Source of the DNA: Conchocele bisecta
Lineage: Eukaryota > Mollusca > Bivalvia > Lucinida > Thyasiridae
Reading direction: 5' to 3'
Assembly: GCA_029237695.1 (NCBI GenBank)
Contig: CM055273.1
Span: forward strand, 60,749,968-60,813,967
DNA length: 64,000 nucleotides
Under the pieces are notes generated by a model that made no database searches, was not told where the DNA came from, and saw only the letters and a program-made list of their open reading frames with translations. Of this stretch, positions 1 through 10,356 are shown piece by piece. The stretch's first letter is position 1. Every line of letters starts with the position of its first letter. Position numbers and translations under genes: made by a program.

Positions 1-16
1 AATATTAATAGTCCGC

Positions 17-231
17 ATTTGTTGCAGTGATGGGAGAAATGAGGCTTATGGTATTTGTGACCAGTGTAGCTCCTGATCAAATAGCTCACTCCTGTAGCCT
101 CAGATGATGATATATTCTTTTGTTAGAAGCATGATGGGTGTTTCATTGATGAATTGTTGAACAGTGCATATCCTGGATCTACACTGGTCGCAAAACCCAC
201 AAGCCCTATTACTCCAGACACAGTCACATTT
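17..231. repeat. MITE family E, near-complete copy at window edge
   Basis: An imperfect palindromic repeat. It starts with a GAGAAATGAGGCTTATGG-like arm and ends with the inverted arm (CCCTATTACTCCAGACACAG). The same layout recurs at 15911-16440, 23140-23367, 28063-28246, 31801-32023, 56674-56895 and 57034-57270. No coding sequence is seen. Position 1-16 is flank or the cut outer arm. Confidence 0.65.
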
Positions 232-513
232 GATTTGCAATATCAGGATAGACACACGATTGCAAAATATACTTATATATACCAGGGTAATTTTTAAAAA
301 TTATTCAATAGATCTACTAGTTCCGGTAGGTTGTGTTTAGCGATATTTTGATCTTGTTTCTGCCAGCCAAACATGATGACATGCATGCAAAGTTGATGAA
401 ATTCCTTATCAGGCCTCGATAAATTCTTAATTTTCCACTTGTCCAGATTGGAATTAAACTCAGCTATACCATGTATACGTTTTAATGTTTATACTGCACT
501 GTCTCTTAAAATT
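232..513. other. Intergenic stretch, nothing recognised
   Basis: AT-rich sequence with no open frame of note, no splice-like exon and no family seen elsewhere in the window. Confidence 0.5.
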
Positions 514-887
514 CAGGCCCGTACGCAGAGGGGGTGCGACGGATATGTACTCACCCCCCTTAACCCTTTCAACACCACAGGCCTGTACAGTGGTATTGGC
601 AAAAAGTTTAGATCCAGATGAGCCGGCTCGTGACGAGCCGTCTCATCAAGATCTGCACTTTTTGCAACTAATTTTCATAATTTTGAGAACAAAAACTGTT
701 CATAAATGTACTGGTCTTAAAATCATTTGTGATGATTGGATTGGTTGCAAACTTAACATATCAAAATCCGGGGTGAAAGGGTTAATCTACCGAGGTCTGT
801 CTGTGGATGTGCAAAAAAACATGTTTGACACTTCGCGCCGTCGATAACGCACGCACCCCCCTAAATTAATTCCTGCGTACGGGCCTG
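514..887. mobile_element. MITE with CAGGCCCGTACGCAG ends, carrying a nested family D MITE
   Basis: The ends CAGGCCCGTACGCAG (514) and CTGCGTACGGGCCTG (887) are exact inverted repeats, followed inside by G/C-rich GGGGGTGCG and CACCCCCC arms. Its centre has been invaded by a family D copy (560-785). No transposase frame is present, so it is non-autonomous. Confidence 0.7.
560..785. mobile_element. MITE family D, full copy at a TTAA site
   Basis: Runs from TTAACCCTTTCAACACC to GGGTGAAAGGGTTAA. The inner palindrome GAGCCGGCTCGTGACGAGCC lies near one end. TTAA at both ends fits piggyBac-type cut-and-paste. Other copies: 12289-12528, 15505-15750, 49855-50102, 58905-59159, 60947-61408. Confidence 0.75.
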
Positions 888-1578
888 AAATTACCACTCG
901 TCCAGATAAAAAGTATCTCGCCAGTACGAGTGGACGAGTGGATTTTTCAATGTCTGATTATCGTATACATGTAAATATGCTGATACAGAGATGACTAGAT
1001 CTACTGTCTGTTCCACGTTTTTGTGCCGACAAACTTTTGGCTATTAAGCACATTAAATCTAAAAGATATTTAAATGTAAGTAGTTTTTCATCAATAACAA
1101 AAAAGTCACCCTCCCCAATTTTTGTTATTTTATGAAATTCCATCAAATATTTAATTTATTGCTGAAAAATGATTTTCCTATGGGAATTTAACATGGGGGC
1201 TAAAAATGTTGTTAAAAGTAGATATTTTTTTAAATATATTTTTATTTGTGAAGCGATTTTCAAAATCTAACTTTTGTTTTTTTAGTTACATCATTTCCAA
1301 GCTATCTAGACAGGTTTCGGAGTCAATTTCCAAATGTTTTCGATTTTTTACTCCTCCCCCACTGATTCCTTATCTGTTTCCCCCATGTTAAACGTACATG
1401 CCCAACAGGTTACACTATACTACTACTTTTCATTTTCTGTCATGCCTTATATGAGCCATTTGTCTACCCACTAACGAGTTATTTTTTACGGCGCGTGTTA
1501 ATTGGTGTTAAATCACATTTTATATGCCGCGACCAGAAAGGGTATTTTCCGAGCTCGTGCTATTTTTACCAACACGCG

Positions 1579-1818
1579 TCACGTGACACGGTCAATCATA
1601 TCACATATTTGACATGCGCAGTGAAGTATCGGAAGTTGAGAAGAAAAATCTCTGTTCGAGTCCAAATCTAAATCTCCACGTAACTCTTTCCATTTGGTGA
1701 TCTGGTCGCCAATATTAACCACTCTCTCTCTCTCTCTGTACTGCCTGTCCCTCAGACATTTCGCCTTTTTTTTGGCCGACGCCGTTTCATACAATTTCCG
1801 TCCTCGACGTTTCGACAT
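1579..1818 (-). CDS. Small hypothetical protein (79 aa), possible transposon-encoded N-terminal fragment
   Basis: The frame starts MSKRRGRKLYETASAKKKAK, a strongly basic N-terminus, followed by an Arg/Glu-rich helix and NIGDQITKWKELRGDLDLDS. I recall similar 'NIG.Q..RW..LK..L.L' segments at the start of transposon-linked proteins in molluscs and cnidarians, but could not check this. It lies inside a repeat composite, has no visible downstream exon, and may be non-coding. The function is unknown. Confidence 0.25.
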   Translation of the reverse strand: MSKRRGRKLYETASAKKKAKCLRDRQYRERERVVNIGDQITKWKELRGDLDLDSNRDFSSQLPILHCACQICDMIDRVT

Positions 1819-1939
1819 GTTGATATTCTTGTTTACATATTGGGAAGCCTACTGGCACGCGTAGTATACTGCGCATGCACACCGCAAGCCGTGATGTGAA
1901 AGCCGTCGTCCTCGCACATTATCAAAATAGACTGTTACC

Positions 1940-2099
1940 GCCGCGCGTCGCTAACAGTAAATTGATAATTAATTAATGATTATATTTGCATAGCAGGCAC
2001 TTGTAATTTTTAGAACTGGTGGAATAGTGACATAATTATACACTTATTTAATTCCTATAAAGAACATTTTGTGCCTACTGCATGGGCATGTACCTTTAA
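1940..2099. mobile_element. MITE family J, partial copy (one end only)
   Basis: Shares ACTTGTAATTTTTAGAACTG and the following ~130 bp, up to GGGCATGTACCTTTAAA, with the full copy at 2093-2613. The two copies meet head-to-head at TTTAAA near 2095-2100. Confidence 0.6.
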
Positions 2100-2613
2100 A
2101 GGTACATGCCCACGCAGTAGGTTATAATATAGTGATACAGATACTTTTGTATATTCTGTACGTATGACATTTTCTGGCAAAATAAAAGTTAATTCACCAT
2201 TACCCCACGTATTGATTGGCATTATTATATATTTTATTTTAGACGAAAATTTTCACACTGATATCAGGGGCGATAACCGTGTTTCCTTAAAATGTTAACG
2301 GACATTACTATTTATTATCTGTATTTATTTTTTGATGTGCAATGATCATACTTCTGTCGAAAATCTTATTTTTTCGGGTGACGCATTTCATATGTATAAA
2401 TAAGTAAAAAATATCATGCCTCATTTGCATATGAAAATAGCCTGATACCAACACGCGTCACTATCAGTAAAATAAATATTACTAAATGAATATATCTGTT
2501 TTCCGGGCACTTGTAATTTTTAGAACTGGTGGAATAGTGACACAATTATACACTTATTTAATTCCTATAAAGAACATTTGTGCTTATTGAGTGGGCATGT
2601 ACCTTTAAATTCC
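2093..2613. mobile_element. MITE family J, full copy (~520 bp)
   Basis: Runs from TTTAAAGGTACATGCCCACG to GGGCATGTACCTTTAAA. The interior matches the reverse complement of 12525-13021 along most of its length (for example ATATCAGGGGCGATAACCG). The TTTAAA/TTAA ends suggest TTAA target use. Non-coding. Confidence 0.7.
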
Positions 2614-3000
2614 CATAGGAAAATCATTTTTTTCGCTATAAAATCAATATTTGATGGAATTTCATCAAACAAAAAAATTTGGGGAGTAAGTTTTTTGTTA
2701 TTGGTTAAAAAGTTCTTACATTTAAATATTTTTTAGATTTAATGTTTTTAATGGTCAAAAGCTTGTCGGCAGAAAAACGTGGAACAGACAGTAGGATAAA
2801 TAGACAATAAGAACAACAACTTACAAAGTACGACAACTGTTGCTACGGCCAACACGACGACGACAATACACACAATACAACAACAAAACTTCCAGTTCCG
2901 TCGCTGGGTGTCCTTCCGTAATGTCGTGGCATTGCTGCGAAATTGCAAACTTGTGTCTGCTAATGTTTCTGAAACATGATTATGACAATCCCTTTCAAAG

Positions 3001-3215
3001 GTGAAATCTTTTAGGGGAAGGGGCCAAATGACTTTGGTGTGGTATGGACCTGGCACCAGGTCAGGTTATTCTAATTTCAGGGCTGAATATATTTTTTCAA
3101 TGTAAATATTCCGTTCTGATTTTCAAATTTTCCCGCCAATGAAGCAGGTTAAATACGGGATCAAATCCATTGGCCCGGCCTTAAATGACCTTAGCTGTTG
3201 ATATGCCGTTAAAAT
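3001..3215 (-). repeat. SINE-like family S2, 5'-truncated copy
   Basis: On the minus-sense consensus it carries GGGGAAGGGGCCAAATGACT, the 'CAGGGCTGAATATAT' hairpin arm, and the 3' part GGCCTTAAATGACCTTAGCT up to GCCGTTAAAATCCAATCA. The usual (CAAA)n tail is eroded. Confidence 0.6.
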
Positions 3216-3411
3216 CCAATCACTCGATCAAAGCTGAATTAAAATTTGTCATCTGCTATTTATTTTTCATTTTACAGTTTTCTCATCAAAACATTATTCT
3301 AAACTGCTGTCAAACAATGTTTTTATTGAGAAAGGAAACAAATTATAAAACAACAGCAGACAATAATTTACGTTTCCTACATTGTAAATTCAAATCTACC
3401 GTTTATTTAGC

Positions 3412-3550
3412 CAGGTGAGCTGATCATCGTGAAATAATGCACAAGTGATTGGGTCTTTGCGTGAAGCAAACGAATGAGAGTAGCAAACTGAGTTTGTAAA
3501 GCGGTAGGACCGAATCATGAGGGCATTATTTCAAGATAATCAGCTCACCT
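3412..3550. repeat. Small inverted repeat (hairpin) next to a family A MITE
   Basis: AGGTGAGCTGATCATCGTGA at 3412 is echoed in reverse complement by ATTTCAAGATAATCAGCTCA just before 3551. The arms are ~30 bp with a ~75-bp loop. It abuts the family A copy at 3551. Confidence 0.5.
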
Positions 3551-3855
3551 GTAGCCTATTTCATCAACATTGCAAAGTATACTTATCTAGCAAAGTATAC
3601 TTTGAGGGAGAAATTTTAAATTTTAGGATAAATTTATTAATTTTTATTATACTGAATTTGTTACATTATCACAGCCATTTTGGCTGTGATAATGTAATAA
3701 ATTCAGTATAATAATTCTGCATACTTTTAATCATCAAATATATGCAGTCGTTAGTTCTATATGAAATAATGCATTTCAGGAACAATAAATGATTACTCCC
3801 TCAAAGTATACTTTGCTAGAAAAGTATACTTTGCAATTTTGATGAAATAGGCTAC
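3551..3855. mobile_element. MITE family A, full copy
   Basis: The terminal arms are GTAGCCTATTTCATCAAC and its complement ending GGCTAC. Each arm holds paired AAGTATACTT boxes. A long central palindrome (ACATTATCACAGCC / GGCTGTGATAATGT) is flanked by TTATTATACTGAATT arms. It has no coding capacity. Confidence 0.8.
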
Positions 3856-3924
3856 TGGTTGAATAAACATTTGGAGCGACTGCAGAATTGGTCCACCACT
3901 TTGTTGACAACACTAACAATAACC

Positions 3925-4034
3925 TGGGCCTGGTTGCTCAAATCTTCTGTTAGCTTAACAGACTGTTAAATCCTTAGCAATGCTAAGGATTTAACAGTCT
4001 GTTAAGCTAATAGAAGCTTTGAGCAACCGGGCCC
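3925..4034. mobile_element. Near-perfect hairpin MITE (~108 bp)
   Basis: GGGCCTGGTTGCTCAAATCT pairs with the end GCTTTGAGCAACCGGGCCC. The core AGCAATGCTAAGGATTTAAC folds back on its own complement. Only one copy is seen in the window. Confidence 0.65.
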
Positions 4035-5190
4035 TGATATCTAAACGTAATCCTGAACCTATTGTTGTTGTTTTTTTTATATTTATTTTAATGTTAATTG
4101 TTAATGTTAGGAGTTATATTACGCTAAAACTTAAAGCTAGGACCTTGTTTTTATGGATCAAACCCTAATGTTAGAGCATGATACATGTACTTTATAAAAA
4201 CAAAGGGAAGCAAGTGTAAACTATGACCAAGAGTTGTGCGAATTAGTTTCTGAAGGTGGGCCGTAGTAAAGGCGACTGTCTCACAATTCAGAGGGTGTGT
4301 CCGAGAGCATGATTTGATTGGCCGATTGAAACGCGTCATTGCGACGTTACTGACGTCATTTCTCTATATGTGATAAACATGAGACTGGTGTTTACAAACT
4401 ACTGCTGCTGAGTGGTGTAATTCACTGTTATATAGAGGATATTCCATCGTACATTTTAAATAGCGGGAAATAAAATACAAGTGTGCGTCGGCTTCCGTGT
4501 AAGCAATGAGTGAGTGTAGCGAACGAGTTGCTTGCATGGACACCAACGGACATGAGTGTATTATTTCCGCTATTCAAATGTGTACAATGGAATATCCTAT
4601 TTATTACTCTTCCACAGCGGATATATATGCACATTTAGTCTATTTTTGAGATTATAATCAATGAATTGTGCCATGCAGTGTTTTCTCGCGTTTTGACGTT
4701 ACGTTGTGTGACGTCAAATGTGACGTCATGTAAACTTTTTGAAATCCAAATTATGCAGCTGTTTCTATGAACCAGATATATTTAAGTGCATGTTTGGAAT
4801 GTGTTCAATCACATTAGCATTCTAGATTAGTCGAGACCCTTTCCAAATTTTCAAATAACTTTATTTTGACTAATAAAAATTAAACATTTGCATGGTAGCT
4901 TGTGGTTTCCAAGAAAACAGGCGCGCAATTATGGGTGTTCTCTTCACTGTGTATTAATTATTTGTAAGGAGTTGATTACGGGTTTTCTCTCACAGCGAAA
5001 CCCATGCAATAAAGAATTGTTCCCTCAAAGAACATTTACTTAATAGATTAGTGCCAAATAATGAGATTGTTTAAAAAAATGATTATATCCTTAGACTGAA
5101 GTGGGTTAATGGTATGCAGACTATACCAGGTACATGTATGTATTGTGTTGGTCAGTCTAGGGTAATATCAATCATTTTACCTATTCTGTC
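4035..5190. other. Intergenic stretch with one small foldback
   Basis: No gene is recognised. An imperfect inverted repeat lies at 4436-4487 / 4548-4604 (GGATATTCCATCGTACA and its complement), which suggests an old MITE. The short frames at 4151-4634 are not convincing. Confidence 0.5.
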
Positions 5191-5191
5191 C

Positions 5192-5290
5192 TTAACCCTT
5201 TCAACACTAGATACCTCTCCTAATATTTGCAAATAGTGTAGATCATGATGAGCCGGCTCGTTACGAGCCGGCTCATCATGATCTGCTCCA
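5192..5290. repeat. MITE family D, truncated copy
   Basis: Starts TTAACCCTTTCAACACTAGA and contains GATGAGCCGGCTCGTTACGA with its palindromic partner, then stops abruptly at the S2 copy that follows. Confidence 0.55.
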
Positions 5291-5294
5291 TTTG

Positions 5295-5690
5295 TGGATG
5301 GTGAGTGGCAGGTGGGAGAATGCAACGGGTAATTTAACAATCGGGATTCATTCTTACTGGAATCCCGACCGGAGACCAGGGGCCCGTTTCACTAAACTTC
5401 TTACAACCAAAATGTTTGTAAGTGCAAATTTAAGATCGTCTGTAAATTTCAATTTATTAACCAATAATTATTTACAAGAAAACAATGTTAATGTGAAATT
5501 TACAGACTATCATAATTTTGCACTTACAAACATTTTAGTCGTACAAAGTTTAGTGAAACGGCCCCCTGGTTTGGCCCTCAGATACGTCTTTAACATGATT
5601 AAATATGGGATCAATCCTGTTGGCTCGGCCTTAAATGACCTTAGCTGTTGATAGGCCGTTAAACACCAATAAATGAAATCAAATCCATTT
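5295..5690 (-). repeat. SINE-like family S2 copy, interrupted by a family B MITE
   Basis: The head part GGGTAATTTAACAATCGGGA...GGAGACC is separated by 5378-5567 from the continuation GGTTTGGCCCTCAGATACGT and the 3' end TGACCTTAGCTGTTGATAGG. In uninterrupted copies (23389-23801) the two parts are contiguous, so the MITE came later. Confidence 0.65.
5378..5567. mobile_element. MITE family B, full short copy nested in S2
   Basis: AGGGGCCCGTTTCACTAAAC at the left pairs with GTTTAGTGAAACGGCCCCCT at the right. The arms continue with AAAATGTTTGTAAGTGCAAA and its complement. This copy lacks the GCATATGC core hairpin found in the longer copies. Confidence 0.75.
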
Positions 5691-5860
5691 GTTGATGGTT
5701 TTTTTATTAAGTTTTATACAATGACCCACTATCTGCATAATGGAACTGTCTCAAATTTAACATGAAACTGTCCATGTCAGTTACTTAGAGGTGGAAGAGT
5801 TAAACTGACCTACAGGTGCTAGTTCCATATGCATATATGTTATATTGGTGGATATGTTAC

Positions 5861-6004
5861 CTGTTCTGTCTTGGAGGTCATCAATCTTGTCCCCACGTTC
5901 CACGACCTTTTCTATGTTGTTTCGTAGAATAGATTTCACCTCATGGACCTGACCCTGTAGTTTCCCAATGCCGGTGTTTGGCGACTGAAGTCTGCCATCT
6001 CTAA
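5861..6004 (-). CDS. Exon of an R-SNARE (VAMP/synaptobrevin-type) gene
   Basis: Read on the minus strand, a 144-nt exon is bounded by an acceptor (CTACCCCTGCAG before 6004) and a donor (GTAACATATC after 5861). It enters with two bases of a split codon and leaves with one. The 47 codons end in KLQGQVHEVKSILRNNIEKV followed by VERGDKIDDLQDRT. This is the heptad pattern of the SNARE motif, with the zero-layer arginine in VERG. R-SNAREs sit on vesicles and pair with Q-SNAREs to drive membrane fusion. The spacing looks closer to VAMP4/7/8 than to neuronal VAMP1/2, but this is a judgement by eye. The N-terminal exon(s), the rest of the SNARE motif and the membrane anchor were not found; downstream exons may lie beyond position 1. 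Confidence 0.75.
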
Positions 6005-6044
6005 CTGCAGGGGTAGAACCTGATAATGGATCAAAAATGGTTTC

Positions 6045-6157
6045 AAAATACCCATTGAAGTCTATGGATACAATACTTTTAATTGAAAATTATTATTTTT
6101 CTTTATTTCTCCATAAAAGTATATGTTTTACCACTCATATGAACCATCTCGTGAAAG
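6045..6157. repeat. Half of a palindromic MITE, broken by a SINE
   Basis: Sequence around CCACTCATATGAACCATCTC matches the left arm of the complete palindrome at 59370-59520 (CCACTCATTTGAACCGTCTC), and stops where S1 begins. Confidence 0.45.
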
Positions 6158-6345
6158 GGTTTAACGTCCCAGCAACAGATAAGGTCATATAGAGACGGGG
6201 CCACAGTTTAAAGTCTCATCCGACAGACCAGTGGAATGGAAATTCTATGAAAGTATTTTTTAATGTCCAAGGCTAGGTTTGAACCAACAACCTCCGGATT
6301 GGAAGTCAGGTGTTCTAACCCCTAGGCCACAACCCAACAACATAC
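6158..6345 (-). repeat. tRNA-derived SINE (family S1)
   Basis: On the minus strand it begins with a tRNA-like head. An A-box-like TGGCCTAGGGGTTAGAAC is followed ~35 bp later by the B-box-like GGTTCAAACC. The body contains GTCTGTCGGATGAGACTTTA and ends in CTTATCTGTTGCTGGGACGT TAAAC. A second copy lies at 59596-59776. RNA polymerase III boxes of this kind are typical of tRNA SINEs. Confidence 0.7.
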
Positions 6346-6519
6346 TAGTATACTGTACTTTCGAATAGAATAGAGGAAATAGCAAAAAATAAAATGTCCA
6401 AATGTTCATAGTACTGTAATTGTAATGGGTTATAATGGAGATGGGAGAGCTTAGTGTGTGGACGAAGTATAATATAGTTCTTAGGTACAAAATCACATGG
6501 TTGGTCTCATATGTTACCT

Positions 6520-6805
6520 GTAGCCTATTTCACCAACACTGCAAAGTATACTTTTCTAGCAAAGTATACTTTGATGGAGTAATCATTTATTTTTCCCGAA
6601 ATGCAGTATTTCATATAAAACTAACGACGGCATATATTTGATGATTACAAGTATGCAGAATTATTATACTGAATTTATTACATTATCATAGCCAAAATGG
6701 CTGTGATAATGTAATAAATTCAATATAATAAAAATTTATCGTAAAATTTCTCAAAGTATACCTTGCTAGAAAAGTATACTTTGCAATGTTGGTGAAATAG
6801 GCTAC
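6520..6805. mobile_element. MITE family A, full copy
   Basis: GTAGCCTATTTCACCAACAC to GGTGAAATAGGCTAC, with both AAGTATACTT box pairs and the central GGCTGTGATAATGT palindrome. It is preceded by a family H end (GGTACAAAATCACATGG), so it probably inserted into or beside an H copy. Confidence 0.75.
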
Positions 6806-7014
6806 TGATAAATAGAATACCAGTCTAGTGTCGTCTGATTTAAATTTATCAGGCTTGGCTGAGAATTCCTATAAAAACACACCTGCCGGATATTCTCTAC
6901 ATCAGTCAATGGCCCACATTGTTAATGCTACCAACAACACACTGGTGATTAGGTCTAAACAAATACTTGTGGTGCGGGCAACAGTTCAGACTATACTAGG
7001 TAGCGTCAGTTTTT

Positions 7015-7898
7015 TTATGCCCCCACCACCGAATGGTGGTGGGAGTTATATAGTGTTACCGGCGTCCATATATCCATATGCCACTCCCCACGTCTCGCTC
7101 GGTTATATTTCTTATAATTTATGTTTTTTTTCACGTAACTGCTTCATATTTCACACATGCAACCCTCTGATGGTCCTCTATCATGCTGGGACAAATCCAT
7201 AATCTTCGGGCCCCTCGCTAAACCCAAGGTCAATGTCACATGCTTAGTGCATTCAAAACCTTAATGGATCTGCTTGATATTTCACACACGCTTGGCTCTA
7301 ATGGTCCTCTGCCTCCCTGTGACAAATCCACGATTGTCCTACCCTCGCTAAACCCAGGGCCAAGGTCACATACTTGGTGCGTTTGAACCTTAATGCTTGG
7401 GTAAATGTCTTATAATTGCTGTTTCCTTACATGGATCTGCTTGATATTTCACACACCCATTGCTCTGATGGTCCTCTACCGCCCTGTGATAAATCCACGA
7501 TTGTCCTGCCAGGGTCAAGGTCACATACTTTGTGCGCTCCAAACCTTCAACACCCGGTAAATGTCTTATAATTCTGTTTCCTTGCACAGATCTGCTTGAT
7601 ATTTCACACACACATTGCTCTAATGGTCCTCTACTGCCCTGCGACAAATCCACGATCGTCCCACCCCTGCTCAGCCCAGGGTCAAGGTCTGTTCTTGGTG
7701 TGTTCGAACACTGGTAAATGTCTTATTATTTCTGTTTCATTACATGGATCTGCTTGATATTTCACACACACATTGTTCTGGTGGTCTGCTTTCATGCTAT
7801 GACAAATCCACGCTTCTGTGGCCTTTTGTGTTTTCTTCAAATGTGCCATTGTTTTCTGTGGCCTGCCAGTGGGAGCATATGTCGACCACATTTCTAGT
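7015..7898 (-). mobile_element. Pearl-like (P) non-autonomous element, minus orientation
   Basis: Read on the minus strand it starts ACTAGAAATGTGGTCGACAT. It then holds about four diverged ~160-bp tandem units, each with GGTCCTCT...CACACATTGCTC-type sequence and GTGACCTTGACC, and ends with a GC hairpin (TATGCCCCCACCACCGAATG pairing onward). That plan (5' constant end, tandem array, terminal hairpin) matches bivalve pearl/Helentron-associated elements as I know them. The short frames here are by-products of the array. Confidence 0.6.
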
Positions 7899-8258
7899 TC
7901 ATTACTACTAGTTAGACACTTGTACAATTTCATAATTCTTGCTTGCTAACTTAATTTAAGGGATATAACAAATAGTAAATCAGTTAAAACATGGTTTCAT
8001 GGCGAGTGTGACTGAAATTAATACTCTTTTTTTCAGAGACGTCTAAAATATGTAGGGTGGGCAGCATATCACTAGATATGGTTGGTTTTGCCTGCATCGC
8101 AATACTTTTGTTTAGGCCTTACTGTCCTGCTCCTCACCCATGTTTTCAGCCTGACCAACGTCAGCTGGCTGCGGGTCTGGTATTGTGCCATATTGCTTCT
8201 TGTTGGAGTCTCGGATCGCACCTGCTCGCTTCAACGGCCTGCAGTATTACAGTAGTAA
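7899..8258. other. Spacer between two P elements, no supported gene
   Basis: Contains a pyrimidine run and CAG at about 8035 followed by a hydrophobic frame that is broken by a TAG. No partner exon, donor or family match was found. Confidence 0.4.
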
Positions 8259-9056
8259 ACTAGAAATGTGGCCTGTCGGCACACGAATGCCCCCGCTGGC
8301 AGCCAAAGAAAAAAAAGCATATTTGAATGTGGATTTGTCACAGGGTGGCAGAGGACCATTGGAGCAATGCGTGTGTGAAATGTGAAGCAGATCCGAGCAA
8401 GGAAACAGAAATTATAAGCCATTTACCCGAGCGCTAAGGTTTCGAACTCACCAAGTCTGTGACCTTGACCCTGGGCTTAACGGGGGCGACACGAATGTGG
8501 ATTTGTCACAGGGTGGCAGAGGACCATTGGAGCAATGCGTGTGTGAAATGTGAAGCAGATCCGAGCAAGGAAACAAAAATTATAAGGCATTTACACAGCG
8601 TTAAGGTTTCGAACGCACCAAGTCTGTGACCTTGACCCTGGGCTTAGCGGGGGCGGCACAAATGTGGATTTGTCACAGGGTGGCAGAAGACCATTGGAGC
8701 AATGCGTGTGTGAAATGTGAAGCAGATCCGAGCAAGGAAACAGAAATTATAAGGCATTTACCCAGCGTTAAGGTTTCAAACGCACCAAGTCTGTGACCTT
8801 GAGCCTGGGCTTAGCGGAGGCGGCATGAATGTGGATTTGTCACAGGGTGGCAGAGGACCATTGGAGCAATGCGTGTGTGAAATGTGAAGCAGATCCGAGC
8901 AAGGAAACAGAAATTATAAGGCATTTAGCCAGCGTTAAGGTTTCGTACGTACGTACGTACGTACAGACATACGGACGTACGTTACATACGTTACGTACGT
9001 ATGGACGCCGGTAACACTATATGCCCCCCTCACCATTCGGTGGCGGGGGCATAATA
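8259..9056 (+). mobile_element. Pearl-like (P) element with four ~163-bp tandem units and an ACGT microsatellite
   Basis: Starts ACTAGAAATGTGGCCTGTCG. It has four near-identical units (around 8330, 8494, 8660 and 8828), each with AGGACCATTGGAGCAATGCG and GTGACCTTGACCCTGGGC. A (TACG)n run at 8945-9000 follows, and then the hairpin ATGCCCCCCTCACCATTCGG / TGGCGGGGGCAT at the 3' end. The element is non-coding and in opposite orientation to its relative at 7015-7898. Confidence 0.75.
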
Positions 9057-9070
9057 ACCATTCACACAAA

Positions 9071-9190
9071 CATAAATGTGGCGGTAACTGGAGAAATGAG
9101 GCTTATGGATTTTGCGACCAGTGTATATCCAGATCAGCCTGTGCATCCATTTCTCCAGTCCGTGATATAATTGTGTCTTATGGTCAATGT
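9071..9190. repeat. MITE family E, short deletion derivative
   Basis: Carries the left arm GGAGAAATGAGGCTTATGGA, then passes directly into the inverted end CCATTTCTCCAGTCCGTG. The middle ~130 bp is missing. Confidence 0.5.
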
Positions 9191-9377
9191 GACCAGCGTA
9201 GGTATACTCAGACCATCTGGACTGGACGTTCAGATTCATACTTCGCTATGTTCTTATTGAAATGAAAGTCAACAATATGAGACAGAAATATTATCACAAA
9301 CTCACCTAATAAGTAAGTAATTTATTTATTATAGTGACATGTAGTGATTGGTCAGTAAGCGAGGCTTACGGACTACC

Positions 9378-9400
9378 CACCCCCCCCCCCCCCCCCCCCG
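9378..9400 (+). repeat. Homopolymer C run
   Basis: A run of more than 20 C residues, with a short G/C tract on its right. A likely site of length error in sequencing. Confidence 0.85.
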
Positions 9401-9439
9401 CGTGGGCCCAGGTACCCCTAAAATATGTAAAAAATTCCA

Positions 9440-10261
9440 AGTGTGTGGGCTTGTGACCTTGACTCTGGGCTTAGCGGGAGCGGCATGAACGTGAATTTGT
9501 CACAGGGTGGTAGAGGTCCATTGGAGCAATGCGTGTGTGAAATGTGAAGCTGATCCGAGCAAGGAAATAGAAGTTGTAACCGATTTCTCTGATGTTAAGT
9601 TTTGTAAAGAGACTAAGAATGTGACCTTGACCTCGAGATCAGCGGGAATTTGTCACAGCATGATAGTAGAGCCTTAGAGGAATGCATGCATGAAATATTA
9701 AGAATTTTCGATGAAAGAAATAGAAGTTATAACAATAATTTCATATCTCTGATGTTAAGTTTTGTAAAGAGACTAAGTATGTGACCTTGACCTTGGGATC
9801 AGCGGGGATTGGACGGTCGTAGATTTGGCACAGCATGATAGTACAACCTTAGAGGAATGCACAAGTGAAATATTCAGAATTTTCAATGAAGGAAATAGAA
9901 GTTATAACTTATTTCTCTGACGTTAAGTTTTGTAAAGAGACTAAGTATTTGACCTTGACCTTGGGATCAGTGGGGATTGGACGGTCGTGGATTTGACACA
10001 GCATGGTAGTAGAGCCTTACAGGAATGCATGTGTGAAATATTAAGCATTTTAGATGAAGGAAATAGAAGTTATAACAATATTTCTCTGATGTTAAGTTTT
10101 GTAAAGAGACTAAGTATTTGACCTTGGGATCAGCGGGGGTTGGACGGTCGTGGATTTGGCACAGCATGGTAGTAGAGCCTTACAGGAATGCATGTGTGAA
10201 ATATTAAGCATTTTAGATGAAGGAAATAGAAGTTATAACAATATTTCTCTGATGTTAAGAC

Positions 10262-10297
<36 letters not shown>

Positions 10298-10356
10298 CAC
10301 ACGCACAACCCGACTCCAGTATACCCCCCCCCCACAACTCGTTGCGGGGGGTATAA
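9440..10356 (+). mobile_element. Pearl-like (P) element with ~180-bp tandem units and (ACGC)n
   Basis: About five units share TCTGATGTTAAGTTTTGTAA, GTGACCTTGACCTTGGGATC and TTACAGGAATGCATGTGTGA. They are followed by an (ACGC)n microsatellite at 10262-10300 and a terminal hairpin (TATACCCCCC ... GGGGGGTATA) ending at about 10356. The start is uncertain. Confidence 0.6.

Larger units (their letters stand above)
998..2796. repeat. 1.8-kb composite bounded by ~190-bp inverted repeats
   Basis: Sequence 998-1190 (from CTACTGTCTGTTCCACG to TCCTATGGGAATTTA) returns as its reverse complement at 2608-2796, with moderate divergence. Between the arms lie one partial and one full family J copy and a small minus-strand frame (1579-1818). 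This is consistent with one transposon carrying internal insertions. No duplicated target was identified. Confidence 0.6.

Noticed and set aside
3880..3900. KWW-like residues on the minus strand as the membrane-proximal part of the R-SNARE
   Set aside because: The surrounding frame has no hydrophobic anchor and no splice boundary; two tryptophans alone are not evidence.
8035..8258. Possible membrane-protein exon after a pyrimidine tract
   Set aside because: The hydrophobic frame is broken by an in-frame TAG, has no good donor, and no family match; kept only as a spacer.
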